From: Pollenia angustigena | Lineage: Eukaryota; Arthropoda; Insecta; Diptera; Polleniidae | Direction of reading: 5' to 3' | DNA length: 64,000 nt | NCBI GenBank assembly: GCA_930367215.1 | Contig: OV884057.1 | Span: 109,455,284 to 109,519,283, forward strand | Shown: piece after piece, positions 20,956 to 32,707 of the stretch | Position numbering within the stretch: the stretch's first letter is position 1 | Layout: each line of letters opens with the position of its first letter | Position numbers and translations under genes: made by a program | Notes under the pieces: generated by a model | Seen by the model: only the letters and a program-made list of their open reading frames with translations | The model's database searches: none | What the model was told of the DNA's origin: nothing

Positions 20956-22139
20956 GTGGGACAAAAATTTTTTAAATTATCTTTTTTAAGAAAAGCGTTT
21001 CTTAAAAAAAAATTTTTTAAATGTTCTTATTTATTAAAAGTTATAACAAATTTTAAAAATATTTTTGCCGGCAAAACGATCAGCTGTTTTATTCCGGTAA
21101 ATTCACACACTTGTTTACTACAGCTTCTAGTGGGATTTTTCAACCACGGCGTAGTGAATTTAAGTCTAATACATTTTGTTGTTGCAGTGTTGTAAATCTT
21201 AGTACTTAAATTCTGAATCTAAATTAATAAGATTCAGAAGGTCTACAAGGGACTTTATTATCAAGGGTGAACACCGCTAGTGTATACATATATATGACCA
21301 TTGTACATAGATTTCTTGCAAAAAGTGAAAATTGAAAATTTCTTAAAATTTTGCATCCGGACACTGAAACATCTGAAAAGAAATAGGGCGTATAATAGGT
21401 CAGGAGGGGAAAAGCTCCTCCTCCCTATATTATCTAAAGCGTCTAAAGTTAAAATTTTTTTTATTTTCGCGCACAAACAATTTTAGTTTTTTTTTTTGTT
21501 TATACGTACAAAATTTTGACACTGAACACCTGTTTTTCTTTATTATTCAGATATTAGCCAAATCACTAGCCCGAGTCTAGCAGTTTGCTATCCACAGTCG
21601 GTAAGTGTTGTATAATTCAACTCTACGCTAACTTCTTGCGAATTTTTCATTATACATAACGCTGAGACTGTTTAAAATATATGGGCATTTCCATCATGTC
21701 GAACGTGACCATCGTACACATTTAAAGTTAAAAAAAAAGTTAAAATAAAACGTATATTTATTTTGGCAATAGATTCAAGTTATAGCTTTTAATTAGCCCT
21801 ATAATTGGTGCTATTGTTCATTTTGAAAAATTGTTTCGTTTCTAAGAAAATTGCAAAAAACAAGGCATTTGCACGTGACGACAACATAAGTGGTTTTTGT
21901 GGCCATTTTTTCGAATGCCGATTTCAGCGAAACCAGAGGCAATATTTTAATGCAAAAAATTGTAGAATGTTATGCACTCATATCTCTTAAATATGGCTGT
22001 CATTTTAAATAAAAAATAATGTTTACCTTTTTTTTGTTGAGCTTTAATCGCTGTCGCACGTGATCTGTCGCACATGAAATTTTTTTCCATCATGATATAT
22101 ACATATGTTGATTGGGCCGGGTCGACCTCCATACAAAAA
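20956..22139. other. Noncoding region upstream of the first piwi exon
   Basis: No coding exon, transposase or LTR recognised. A strong inverted repeat (GGAGGGGAAAAGCTCCTCC) sits near 21400. Expected piwi exons upstream of the PAZ region were looked for and not seen. Confidence 0.4.
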
Positions 22140-22800
22140 AAAGTTGTGCCAGTCACCCCCTAGAATGAAAGATATGTCAATGAAGTTTCTAAAAAAGGAA
22201 ACATTTTTCTTTGCCACGCCCCAAAATACAGCCGGTTTGGTTTTTTATATTTAGCGCTGCCATTTAAAGTCCGATCTCATCATATTGCATAACGTTTTTC
22301 ATGGCTTGATAGTGGCTTCATTTTTGTCTTTAGTGACTTTTTAATCCGACCTCAAATTCTGGGCGCCACTTATGCCATCTCGGATCCTTCCCCCAAATGT
22401 CCAATTTTTTTTACGTGCCAAGAAAGTCCTTCTAAAACTACGTATGTATAGATTTTAATATGCCCACTTTTATTACAGGCTTACAAATTAAGCCCCTTTT
22501 TTCTTTTTCACACACATACTACATTAAATCAGGTAGAAGCCAATCAAGCAATAATATTTTCATCAGTCACGCCCTAAAATAAAAGGTATATTTATTAAGT
22601 TCGAAAAACTTTATAAAAATAGTTTTTTCACGCCCTAAATTACAGCCCATTTTGTTTTATATACATACATATATAGCATCGTCATTTAAAGTCTAATCTC
22701 ATCGTATCGTATATCATTGTTAATGGCTGGAATATGGCTTTATTTTTGAATTTAGTCCTTTTTTTGCTCATCAAGATTTAAATGATTGAAATGTATATAC
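22140..22800. repeat. Two degenerate copies of a 425-bp repeat
   Basis: 22190-22350 and 22570-22755 share CACGCCC(C/T)AAA-TACAGCC, ATTTAAAGTC, ATCTCATC and ATGGCT-GA-ATGGCTT in the same order, with many substitutions. Confidence 0.55.
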
Positions 22801-23580
22801 ATATTAACATAAATAAATCATTTACATATATAAAAAATTATTTTCAAATTATTAATTTTCACACTTACGATGTCGCACGTGAACAACTTTATATAAGTAC
22901 CAAGATCACAAATCTTGCTATTTTACAGAATTTTTTTTTTTTTTTTTAATATTATAAAAAATCTCTGTTTGGTCTGGTAATTTAATGAGCTTTCTACTTT
23001 TACTTTCGACGCATTGATAGAAAATGATGTTTTTCAATGTCGCACATGACATCGAAATATTAGATAATACAAAGAAAAAAATTACAGTTATTTGCAATCG
23101 CATAGTTTCTTGTACATTCTATTTTGACTCTTTGTACCTTCCGAAAGGTTTTAGAGAGAAAAAGTCAATGCATAATGTCTCTCTTAAAGAACTGTTATCA
23201 TAGCAAAACGTACAATAGAAATATCCAAATAAGAAAAGTTGCACTTGTTCCACTTTGCATTCATAAATCTTGAAATGGGTTAAAAATAAATATAATTTTT
23301 TTTTACTTTTATTAAATTTGATTGTTTTCCTGTTAAAATATGATAAAACAAAGTCTTTTCAAGAACTTATAATTTGTTTGTTGCGGTGGACCTTTCGGTG
23401 GAAATGCCCATATGCGTTTTTTTTTTGTTATGTCTTAAATTTATCACGATTTACCAAAGCTACAAGATATACGATAGCAAACTATACTATTTTAATTTCG
23501 TTTGGAAAATTATTGTTGTTTTTATTTTCTATTTCGAATCTCTGCTCCACGCTTTAATGTTATTTACTTTTTTCTTCTAG

Positions 23581-23708
23581 GTACTGTCGTGTTAACTGAT
23601 TACAATAATAAAACTTACCGAGTGGATGATGTAGATTTTAAGGCATCGCCTATGTCAAAATTTTCTACCAAAGATGGAGAAATTTCATATATCGAGTACT
23701 ATAAAAAG
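23581..23708 (+). CDS. piwi: piwi-like gene, PAZ-domain exon
   Basis: 128-nt exon between a strong acceptor (TTACTTTTTTCTTCTAG, ending 23580) and a GTTTGT donor at 23709. In frame, with two bases completing an upstream codon, it encodes [19 protein letters not shown], then [15 protein letters not shown]: the start of the PAZ core of PIWI-clade Argonautes, which binds the 3' end of piRNAs. The DGEISY-YYKK context resembles Drosophila Piwi more than Aubergine, though orthology is not proven. It ends in phase 0, and the next exon at 51465 starts in phase 0 with RYN, exactly continuing the motif. Earlier exons are not seen in the window. Confidence 0.9.
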
Positions 23709-24342
23709 GTTTGTATTTTTTTAACTTTACATTTCACAAAATCCTCTTATAATTTTGCCAAAAAGAGCAGAAGGGTATACACGTATCAGAAAGTATCATA
23801 TTTAGTATTTACCGCTTATAATCATTATTATAGCTTATTAAGTCAACGTTTTACATTATTTTCATACCTTACTTGCGTCTACATTTTAGCGGCATTACCG
23901 TAAGTACAAATAAAATTTTATTTATCAAAATCAGCTGGTTTATTAGATCACCACTGACACTTTCAATAACAGGCTTACTATTCGCATTCTACTCGCCGTG
24001 TTATCCTACGCTTTTGTAAACTTTATTTCAACGTATAAATATACAGAAACTATTTTTTGACAGCTGTGCAGTATGCAAAAAAGCGTAGAGCGCATGTTGT
24101 GAACTTTTAGCTTTAAAAATCCCAATTTTTTCGAGTTATCAGTCTCTTCGTGTAATAAATACAAGTTTTTTTTTATTTTAACTATTCGAGAAAAAACAAC
24201 ATAAAATTAAAAATCCTTTGATAATACTTACAGCCCAGTTATGAATAAAAATTCTCCGTGGCGAATTTGTTTTATACTTTTTATTAGGTAGTAGGCAAAA
24301 AAAGAAAAAATACAAAAAAAAAAAAAAATATTCCATTTGGAC

Positions 24343-24770
24343 CAGTGTTCGAAAACAAACACTAAATATCGTTTTTTTTTTTTTAATGTTCGGTTCGGTA
24401 GATTTGTGGAAAACACAAACGCTAATAGTGTTTGTGTAGAAAATCATTAAAAAAATAACGTTTCCCTGTTAGTCATCTTTCGAACACAAAAATATTACTG
24501 TTTTTATCAAACTCAACAAAAGATGTGAACATTTAATTCCGTTCGGTTTTTTTTGAAAATCCACAAACTTCAATGTGTTCGGTTCGGCTCGTTAATGTTC
24601 GTCCCTTTTGGCTGGTAAAAAACCATTATATAATGTTCGGTTTTTTTCTTGAAAATAGTTACGAACGGTATTAAGGGTTGTGTATGTCTACACAATCACT
24701 AAAAAATAGATATCGTTCCGGGGTGTGTGAGCCGAACGTTAAATAATGTACTGTTTATTTTCGAACACTG
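24343..24770. mobile_element. hAT MITE with perfect 8-bp duplication
   Basis: Ends CAGTGTTCGAAAA and its inverse. Flanked by identical ATTTGGAC at 24335-24342 and 24771-24778. The 428-bp interior has repeated GTTCGGTT/GAACA motifs and no coding capacity. Confidence 0.92.
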
Positions 24771-24781
24771 ATTTGGACTAA

Positions 24782-25541
24782 AGCTGAAGGTCCACACCAT
24801 GCGTTTATGCGTCTGTCCTTTTTATGCATTTGACAAAAAAGTTGAATCAGTGTAATTGTATATGACAAGTTACACAACAAAATGCAGAGAATGCATAGAC
24901 GCATCAACGCATGAAAGTAGGTTTACTTTCTACTTTTGTATCCGTCGCATGTGTGGTGAAAAAAAGTCAGCTGTTATTGATGGCCATGGATGGCAAATCA
25001 TATTTTATTTTCAATGTTATCGATAAATATGTTTGTGTGGTGGATTACTTTTTACTATGTTTTTGCATTAAAAAAGGTTTTTAATAAGAGAAAAAGCTTT
25101 CGTTATAAAGATTGTATAAACTTTAATGAATAAAATACATTTAAATTAATTTTTAGCACAATTTAACAAATACAAAATTTGCCATTCTACTTATCGATTA
25201 CTTTTATCTTCTGAGTGTCATCTTTGTTGTGTTTTTATTATTTTTTTTAACAAATGCCATGAATTGAAACTTATTGATGCCGTGAAAAATCAAGAATATT
25301 TTTATAATAAAAGCTTTCTCCTCTATGAATTCTATTAAATAAATTCCATTAAAATATCAATTACACTCTCCATTTTTGGCAAAATTGTTTTTAATTGTTA
25401 AACATACTAGCAAAACAGCTGATAAAACAACAAATTTGGCGCATAAAACGCATTGCATGTAACTTGAATTTAGAAACGCATAAAATGCACAAAAAGTATC
25501 ATACGCATCTACGCATGAACGCATGGTGTGGACCTTCAGCT
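24782..25541. mobile_element. TAA-flanked MITE (PIF/Harbinger type), 760 bp
   Basis: About 31-bp inverted ends start AGCTGAAGGTCCACACCATG, with one mismatch, followed by GCGT-rich subterminal motifs. TAA duplicates at 24779-24781 and 25542-25544. Its left TAA directly abuts the right 8-bp duplication of the hAT MITE. No transposase. Confidence 0.88.
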
Positions 25542-26039
25542 TAATATTGAAAAAGTTATGCGTATTTATTTGAACATAGCCTTAACCGAAGGTAGAAAGG
25601 GTATAAGTTTATCATTCCGTGTGTAATTTAGGCATATATCAGATATCATAGATCCTGTAAAGTACTAATCTTCTGTATCCTTATGAGAAGAGAGCTTAAT
25701 TTCACGATATCCGCCGGTTGAACTCAATGAGTCGATTACGGATGGCAACACAACTTATAAAATAAATAAAATAAATGTAACGAAAATTTATCGAATATGG
25801 GCGTTTCCCCAGAATGGTCTACCAGGATGAAAAAATTAAATGTTGATAATCATCGTCTTTTATTGTTTATTATTATAAAAAAAAGTAAGTTTTTATAAAA
25901 GAATGGTTTCATAGTTGTTTTACTTAAAGAAATTGCGCTGGAAACTGGAAAATTTTATATTTGCTTTTTAAGCTACTTCTAAAGACATTTTTATATACAT
26001 ACTTATTTTACAAATAAAAAGGAATTTTTATGTATCGGG

Positions 26040-26615
26040 TGATAATTTAATGTTTGAAGATTATTTTATGCAAATGTTGACCGTGACTGCGCCTCAAAGT
26101 CCATCCGCTTAGTCCAATTTTGGCATACTCTTTCCAACATTTCGGCCGGTATCTCATGAATAAATGCTTCAATGTTGTCTTCCAATGCGTCAATTGAAGC
26201 GGGCATGTGTATATAGACATGAGCTTCAACATAGCCCCACAAAAAGTAGTCTGAAGGCGTTAAATCGCACGATCTAGGCGGCCAATTGACCGGTCCCGAA
26301 CGTGAAATAAAATGTTCACCGAACTCGCTTCTCAATAAGTCCATTGTTAAGCGTGCTGTGTGGCCTGTGGCACCGTCTTGTTTAAACCACATGTCATGCA
26401 AGTCAAGCTCTTGCAGTTTGATATCATCTTACGGTGCGCTCACCATTCACAGTTACGTTACGATTCGCATCATCTTTGAAGAAGTACGGTCCAATGATGC
26501 CACCAGCCCATAAACCGCTCCAAACTGTAACTTTTACTGGATGCATTGGTATCTCTTGCAATGCTTCTGGCTGATCTTCACTTTTGATTTGTGCGTCCGC
26601 AACGGTGAGAATGAA
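26040..26615 (-). pseudogene. mariner/IS630-type transposase fragment
   Basis: Minus-strand blocks: PEALQEIPMHPVKVTVWSGL with AGGIIGPYFF and VNGER (26440-26600), then after a frameshift DMWFKQDGATGHTA, NWPPRSCDLTPSDYFLWGYV and a tail ending near 26047. The second D (QDGA), and DLTPSDYFLWG carrying the third acidic residue, place it in the Tc1/mariner superfamily. The N-terminal DNA-binding domain and first catalytic D are absent. A deletion derivative of a related family is at 51847-52551. Confidence 0.82.
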
Positions 26616-26784
26616 TTATTTTGACAGTTTTAGTGAACACTATAGCCAAAGAGAGAATAATAGGATGTTCTTTCCCCCTCTCACCAATAAACTCAGACTT
26701 TCTGAAAGAAACCTTTCATACTGTTATTCCAGACTAATGTAAACTTTAATTTTTTTTTTAAATAAAATATGATAATTAAAACTT

Positions 26785-28345
26785 ATTTATAAAAAATTAA
26801 AACGTGTTATGTCTTGACGAATGCGCTGAGCATCACGTAAACTTCAGTTATTGTTTTCAAGATTTACAGGTTGTTGAGAATCTTCACCATCAGTTACATT
26901 GTTTTCAAAATGTCTGTCTCATTACAAACATTTGCTTTTCGAAGAATGTTATGTTAAACTACGCAAGCGTTTATAATCCGTCCGGCTTTTGTTTTTTGGA
27001 AGTAATTTAATATACTTCCAGAAGAAATACATCGGGATCTGCTTTTTAAAATTCCTATACACCTTTCAACCATACACCGCGTACCTTTATGTGCAATGTT
27101 GTACTTTAGTTCAGACTCATTCGATGGGTTATTGTATGGTGTCATTAACCAAGGCTGAAGCGGAAATCCGCTGTCTCCCAAAAGCCAAAAATTCCTTTTG
27201 CCTTCAGTGAAAAATGTCTTTAGGAATTCTTGTAATGTAGAACGACGCCAAATGTATGCATCGTGTGTAGTTCCCGGGAATTTTGCGTTCGCATTTCTTA
27301 TTAAATAATCTGAATCGCAAACAATTAGCACATTGATCGAATGTCCTCCTTTTCTACAATAATAATGGTGTTCTATATTGGAAAGTGGACAAATAATTTT
27401 TATATGAGTTCCGTCAATCAAACCTATTATCCCGGGAAATAAAAATTGCCTGAAAAATTTTCTTTAATGCTTCTTTGTTCACGTTCGTCAGGGAAGTAAA
27501 CATATTCTAAGCAGGGTTTAAAAAGCTGCAGTCAAAATCAAAAAATTGCTTTTTCTTCCACTTTCTGATTTTTCATTAGACAAAAATAAACCGTTGCTTT
27601 TACTTCTGATTCATTAAATGAAAACAGTCGCAGTGAAGGCAAAAGCAAAAAACGAAAAGTTGAACACAACAAAGAACATCGGCAGCCGACATGTTCGAAA
27701 GTGTTTGGTTTGACAGACTGAAACTTTTAATAAATACCCAGGTTAACGAAGATGGGACGTTGTGTTCATTGTATGTATATGAAAGCGATAATGTTATTTA
27801 AAGTTTTATTTAATTTCAAAAAATTAAAAAGATTTGTTAAGCTTAAAAATAAATAAATATGTATGTACATATTTATGTATTTATGTACGCATGTATTATT
27901 TAAAAAAAAATATGGAAACAAAAACACAAATGCAACTTCCCATCTTCGTTAACTACGGGATTTTTTAAAAGTTTCAGTCGGTCAAACAAAACACTTCCGA
28001 ACATGTTGACTGCCGATGTTCTTTGTTGTGCACAACATTTCGTTTTTTGCTTTTGCCTTCACTGCGACTGTTTTCATTTAATGAATCAGAAGTAAAGTCA
28101 ACGGTTTATTTTTGTCCAATGACAAATGAAGATGTCGAAGTTACAGCACAATCTTATGACTTTTACTATCTCAACTGCAGCTTGCTGTTTGTTTCTCATT
28201 AATAAAAAATTTGGAATTTAATTTCTGTAAAAGATCCAAGCATAAATTTCGTGAAAAACGATACAACTCCATAAATTGTTCCCCGTTGTTTTCGAAAACG
28301 TTTCCATTATCCCTTAGATTTCTTCTTATCATTAGTATTTTCCTC
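26785..28345 (-). pseudogene. PIF/Harbinger transposase, split by a fold-back element
   Basis: Minus-strand order: N-terminal MIRRNLRDNGNVFENN with FMELYRFSRNLCLDLLQ (28180-28345); then, beyond the fold-back at 27573-28122, CLEYVYFPDEREQRSIKENF (27440-27520), FPGIIGLIDGTHIKI, NVLIVCDSDYLIRNANAKFP, GDSGFPLQPWLMTP, HKGTRCMVERCIGILKSR and a tail RDAQRIRQDITRFNF near 26790. D (IDGTH), D (GDSG) and E (VERCIG) of the DDE core are all present. A frameshift near 27430, a stop in ACVV-HN and the insertion kill it. Between N-terminal and core blocks some sequence is missing. Confidence 0.85.
27573..28122. repeat. Fold-back element with 190-bp inverted arms
   Basis: 27573-27762 and 27933-28122 are inverted copies at roughly 90 percent identity (both hold GACAAAAATAAACCG, ACAGTCGCAGTGAAGGCAAA and GTTAACGAAGATGGGA) around a 170-bp AT-rich loop. 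Coding-free. It sits inside the Harbinger transposase. Confidence 0.9.
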
Positions 28346-28958
28346 CTAATAAAAATTTAAAAAGATATTATTTAAAACTACTCTACAATAAGAACACAAT
28401 GCTTTCTTTCTATAGCGATGTACCCTGCGGCGAATAATAATAATATACATGTAATCCATGTTCGAAACACTTATTTCCATGGTGGAATAAGCAGAGTGGC
28501 ATCGTTACGGCAACAAATACAACATTACAACACAAATGGAAATTATGGCTGTTTTCTTAAACGCCTGTTGCATTGTAGTAATGCATGGCAACATGTTCTT
28601 AAATTCAACCATAAAAATTTTGACAATGCATTTAGTTCCGAAATGCAACTTTGTAGTTTCCATTGCGCAGAGAAAAGCAAATAAAGCAGTTAAAATAATG
28701 TAGATGCAAACCATATTCATATACATACAATACAAAGTAGGTGAAAATTTAAGTACACAATGCATCAACACGGTATTGGTACATTGTGAACACACGTTTA
28801 GGAAAACAGCCTATATCACCGTTTAAGTCATAAAATACTTTAAACAAAAATCAAAGCGTAGCGCTGAAGGTGATCGAATAAATAAATTTTAGCCAATTTT
28901 TGTTTAATTATGGTCAATTTCTTATTTATTTTATTATTAATACGATTTTCGTATGACG
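28346..28958. other. Unassigned AT-rich sequence
   Basis: No recognised coding or terminal-repeat signature. A short open frame at 28418-28684 has no family features. Confidence 0.35.
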
Positions 28959-29081
28959 TGCTAAATTCCCAATTTTTCATATTTGATAAATATGAAAACC
29001 TTTTAAATATGCAACCTTTCCAAAGAAAACCAAAAATATTAAACAAAAAACCCTAAAGCGAATAAGAATTATAAACACTAA

Positions 29082-29628
29082 GAGCCAGTTTTTGACATAA
29101 AGATCAGCGATTAAATTAGAACTAATCTTTGAAATTCGTTTTTGGGTAGTCGATTATTTCATTTTGTTGCCAAGTTTAAACGCCCAAAGTTGGTGGTTTA
29201 AACTTGCGACAGAACTTTCAAAAGTACGAACAGCTTATAAAAGGAAATATTTTTTATTTTTTTTTTATTTAAAGTTTTATTAAATATTCCACCCTCAAGC
29301 TTAAATAATTAAAAGTAATTATGAAATAAAGCTCCAATAATAATAAATATATATTTATAAACATATAATATTATATAACACAATACAAAATTCTCGCCTT
29401 TTCTTCTTCTTTTTCACGTTAAGAACAGAAATTTGACGACAATTTTTGGTATTTGTTTTAAACTGCCATACTTATACATAAAAGTATTGTCAATTCATAT
29501 GGCAATGCTAAAAGCTTTAATCTTTCACTCATAAACGCCACAGAGGATTAAGGCTAGATTAATTTTATAATAAGATTAACAAATCTTACTATTGATCCTT
29601 GTTTAAACTCTAAGTAAAAAACCCGCTC
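29082..29628. mobile_element. TAA-flanked MITE, 547 bp
   Basis: Inverted ends GAGC(C/G)(A/G)GTTTTT, TAA at 29079-29081 and 29629-29631. It interrupts repeat R, where the other copy reads straight through. Interior AT-rich. Confidence 0.7.
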
Positions 29629-30192
29629 TAAGTCTTACTTGTAACAATATCAAAGCTCAAACAAAACACCAACAATAAACAGTGAGTTTATCTTTTCTTA
29701 CATCCCCCTACAATTGGTTGGGTTCTTTCCGTCTCGAATTGTAGTTGTAAGTGGGTTAAAAGAAAAAAGAAAAAAAAGAAAAAGAAAAAGAAAACACAAA
29801 ATTAAAAAACAAACTGCTTCATTCTATTGTCTTCGTAAGAAAACAACAAAAAAAAAAAAAAACGAATTTGCCAATTCAGTTTTATGCACGGGCACCAGAG
29901 AACAGCTTTCTGCGATTGCAAAAAAATCGCAGTAAATGAACACCAACAAATACACTCGCTTGCGGTCATACAATCAAACTTGCGCAACCGCAAACATTCG
30001 GTGCTGGTTTGCAGTCATTCAAATAATGCACATCGTGCTTTGTTATTTTTTGTCAATTAAGATGTTTGTGTGTTTGGTCCGACAATAATTGTTTTGGCAA
30101 AGAAAAAAAAAATAAAAACAAAAAAGCCAGAAATCAAGCAATTATTAATCATGTAGATATTCAGCAGTTACTATGTAGTACAAGAAAAAAAA

Positions 30193-31151
30193 ACATGTAA
30201 AAACAATTAAAATAGATAATCATTCAGGAAAGCAAATTTCGATCTACCAAATGTTAAAATACAATTTGGTTTAAGGATTGATGTTTGACTAGTGACGTCA
30301 GCAGTCGTCGATGGCTGCGAGTGTAAGACGGCAAATCCATCTGAGGAGATCGAGTGGTTGCGATCGAAACATGTCATGGTAACCTGCCGGCCAGGGTTCG
30401 AGCCCGAGCCACGTCAAGAATGAAAGATTATCAATAACAATTTTAATTAATTTTCATGTTGTAAAATTCCTTTCTTCATAAAAATAATTTAATAAAAATT
30501 AAATTTCATGAACTTAAGCCTAATTAAAAATATTAAAAATTTGGATTAAAAACCATAAATAGTTCAACAAAATAACCACAATACTAATTATTGTTAAAGC
30601 TAAGGCACGAGCTCTATGTGTACATTTGTCCTTCAAGTTGTGCTGAAAAAGGTCAACGGAAAAGAGAAAGACAAAGTGAAAAAACAAAAAATGTACTTGG
30701 ACTTCAAGAAAAATTCTTGACGAAAGTACGAAAAAGCAGAAGTAAAGGAAAAAACATGTAAAATCAATTAAAATGGATAATCATTCAGGAAAGCAAATTT
30801 CGATCTACCAAATGTTAAAATACAATTTGGTTTAAGGATTGATGTTTGACTAGTGACGTCAGCAGTCGTCGATGGCTGCGAGTGTAAGACGGCAAATCCA
30901 TCTGAGGAGATCGAGTGGTTGCGATCGAAACATGTCATGGTAACCTGCCGGCCAGGGTTCGAGCCCGAGCCACGTCAAGAATGAAAGATTATCAATAACA
31001 ATTTTAATTAATTTTCATGTTGTAAAATTCCTTTCTTCATAAAAATAATTTAATAAAAATTAAATTTCATGAACTTAAGCCTAATTAAAAATATTAAAAA
31101 TTTGGATTAAAAACCATAAATAGTTCAACAAAATAACCACAATACTAATTA
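30193..31151. mobile_element. Paired 398-bp direct repeats with Pol III B box (SINE dimer or TRIM)
   Basis: Copies 30193-30590 and 30754-31151 differ at only about two bases near the start. They flank a 163-bp unique segment ending in a purine run (GCAGAAGTAAAGGAAAAAAC). Each copy has GGTTCGAGCCC (30395-30405; 30956-30966), a match to the tRNA-type B box GGTTCGANNCC. The whole is flanked by CAAGAAAAAAAA (30181-30192 and 31152-31163), a 12-14 bp duplication. The terminal repeats and purine tract suggest a miniature LTR element; the B box and long A-rich duplication suggest a tRNA-derived SINE. No ORF. Confidence 0.8.
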
Positions 31152-31676
31152 CAAGAAAAAAAATTTAAATGAAACTAAACGCACATATGTAGGTACAAAC
31201 AATTTCCATAGAAACAGAAGACTTTTTTTTATCATCTTAAAAAGTACCGTAGCTCTGTATGTACAATGTATTCTTGTTATTGTTTTTTTTATTATTGTTA
31301 ATTTTGACAAAGCGTCTCATCGAGTGGTTTATTGTTGTTAATGTTAACAAAGCGTCTCATCGAGTGGACAATGCGTGCGCAACAAAAATGCTAACAAAGG
31401 ACTTTCAATAAAAACACGCACACATGCAACAATCAAATGTGTACGAAACTACCCTACAAGAATAGTGACGGTCATTTGACCTATCATATGACCGACATTG
31501 CTGATACAGATGTCGGTCAATGCGTAGAACAAAGTTTCTATCATTTTCTTAAGGCCAACGTGAAAAAAATGACCTGAACTTTTGTGTACGTGTGATTTTG
31601 CATCCTTCTTTAACCTATGAATTTTGTGGTAGATAAAACATATATCTGATCTGTTTACTCTTATACTATTTACATA

Positions 31677-31775
31677 TCAGTACTGATGTATGAACCGGAC
31701 ACAGCTGACTAGTCAGTACTGATGCATATACCGGTCCCAGCTGACTAGTCAGTACTGATGCATATATTCGTTACT
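31677..31775. repeat. 36-bp minisatellite
   Basis: About 2.7 units of TCAGTACTGATGCATATACC followed by GGTCCCAGCTGACTAG, the first unit somewhat diverged. Confidence 0.9.
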
Positions 31776-31929
31776 ACTGACGTATTTTTAGCTTAAATAA
31801 AACACGATTAATTTTATTAAATTCTCACACATATTTTTGTTTTTTATTTTAAATAAAATTCAATATTTGTTCGTTTTACAAAATAAATTAAATAATTATT
31901 TTTTGTCCTATGTGGTAATTTAAATTTTA

Positions 31930-32192
31930 TAAAGCTTTTTTTGCAATGGTCCCAACTTCAATATTTCACTTGGGTTTTGCTTAAGTCAACCTTTGGTTAG
32001 CATTGATGCTATAGATAAGTACATATACTAAGGAATGATCCTACACTACCAGAATATCTCATAGTTTCATTAGAATCATTCCTAAGAATATGTTTACATC
32101 TATAGCATCAATGTTAACCAAAGGTTGGCTTTAGCAAAAACCAAGTGAAATATTTAAAGAATGGGAATATTGCAAAAAGGCTTAATAAAACA
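31930..32192. repeat. Palindromic MITE-like block
   Basis: Arms of about 105 bp (31937-32040 and 32075-32182) share CAACCTTTGGTTA, GATGCTATAGAT and AGGAATGAT inverted, around a 35-bp spacer. Confidence 0.8.
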
Positions 32193-32354
32193 GGGACCGA
32201 TACAGTTATTCCTCCTTTCATAAACGTCAGATGATAACAGTTTTTTTTATTAAATATTAGACGTTGCTCGTAACCAATAGTTTTATTAAAAAGTTATTGG
32301 TTTTTGCAAAACGTTTGGCTAGATCAAGCACCATTTAACTGCTTTTAAATATCA

Positions 32355-32591
32355 TTGTACAATTCTGCTACATATTGTATCCATTCGAAACGTTTACTTT
32401 GTTTAGTTTTTACTAAAAACTTTTTAGACCATAAAGAGTGTCTGATTCCTCACAATTGTAAAGAGCACACACTAAAGACGTTACTGTGCGATCAAGAAGT
32501 GCTAGATTTGTGTTTTTCGCTACAATTTGCAAAATACTGTAAAATACAAAAAAAAGACGACTTAATTTTGTTTAAAAACAAATTTTCATGA
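32355..32591 (+). other. Unassigned 78-codon open frame
   Basis: The frame reads MYNSATYCIHSKRLLCL onwards with several Cys and Lys residues. No family recognised. It may be chance or part of the captured sequence. Confidence 0.15.
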
Positions 32592-32599
32592 TAACATAC

Positions 32600-32684
32600 C
32601 TCTGAATATCGTATAACCAACTCTGGCTCCTTATAATGCAACCAAATCAAGTTGACTGCTGTACGTATGCGTATACACCATTCA
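32600..32684 (-). other. Exon-like segment of an unknown gene
   Basis: On the minus strand an 85-nt segment lies between a good acceptor (ATTCTTCCACCTGCAG) and a GTATGT donor. One frame is open and protein-like: EWCIRIRTAVNLIWLHYKEP, then ELVIRYSE. It is not part of asparaginyl-tRNA synthetase. I do not recognise the gene. Confidence 0.45.
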
Positions 32685-32707
32685 CTGCAGGTGGAAGAAT
32701 TAACACG

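Noticed and set aside
23890..23899. A 10-nt micro-exon between TTTTAG and GTAAGT after the first piwi exon
   Set aside because: The exons at 23708 and 51465 already join in phase with continuous PAZ motifs. A 10-nt insertion would shift the frame.
24178..24447. Phe-rich 89-codon minus-strand frame
   Set aside because: Produced by poly-A and poly-T runs and crossing a MITE boundary.
30300..30410. A tRNA gene inside the 398-bp repeat
   Set aside because: The B box is clear, but I could not pair an acceptor stem or anticodon arm, and the sequence is duplicated inside a mobile unit.
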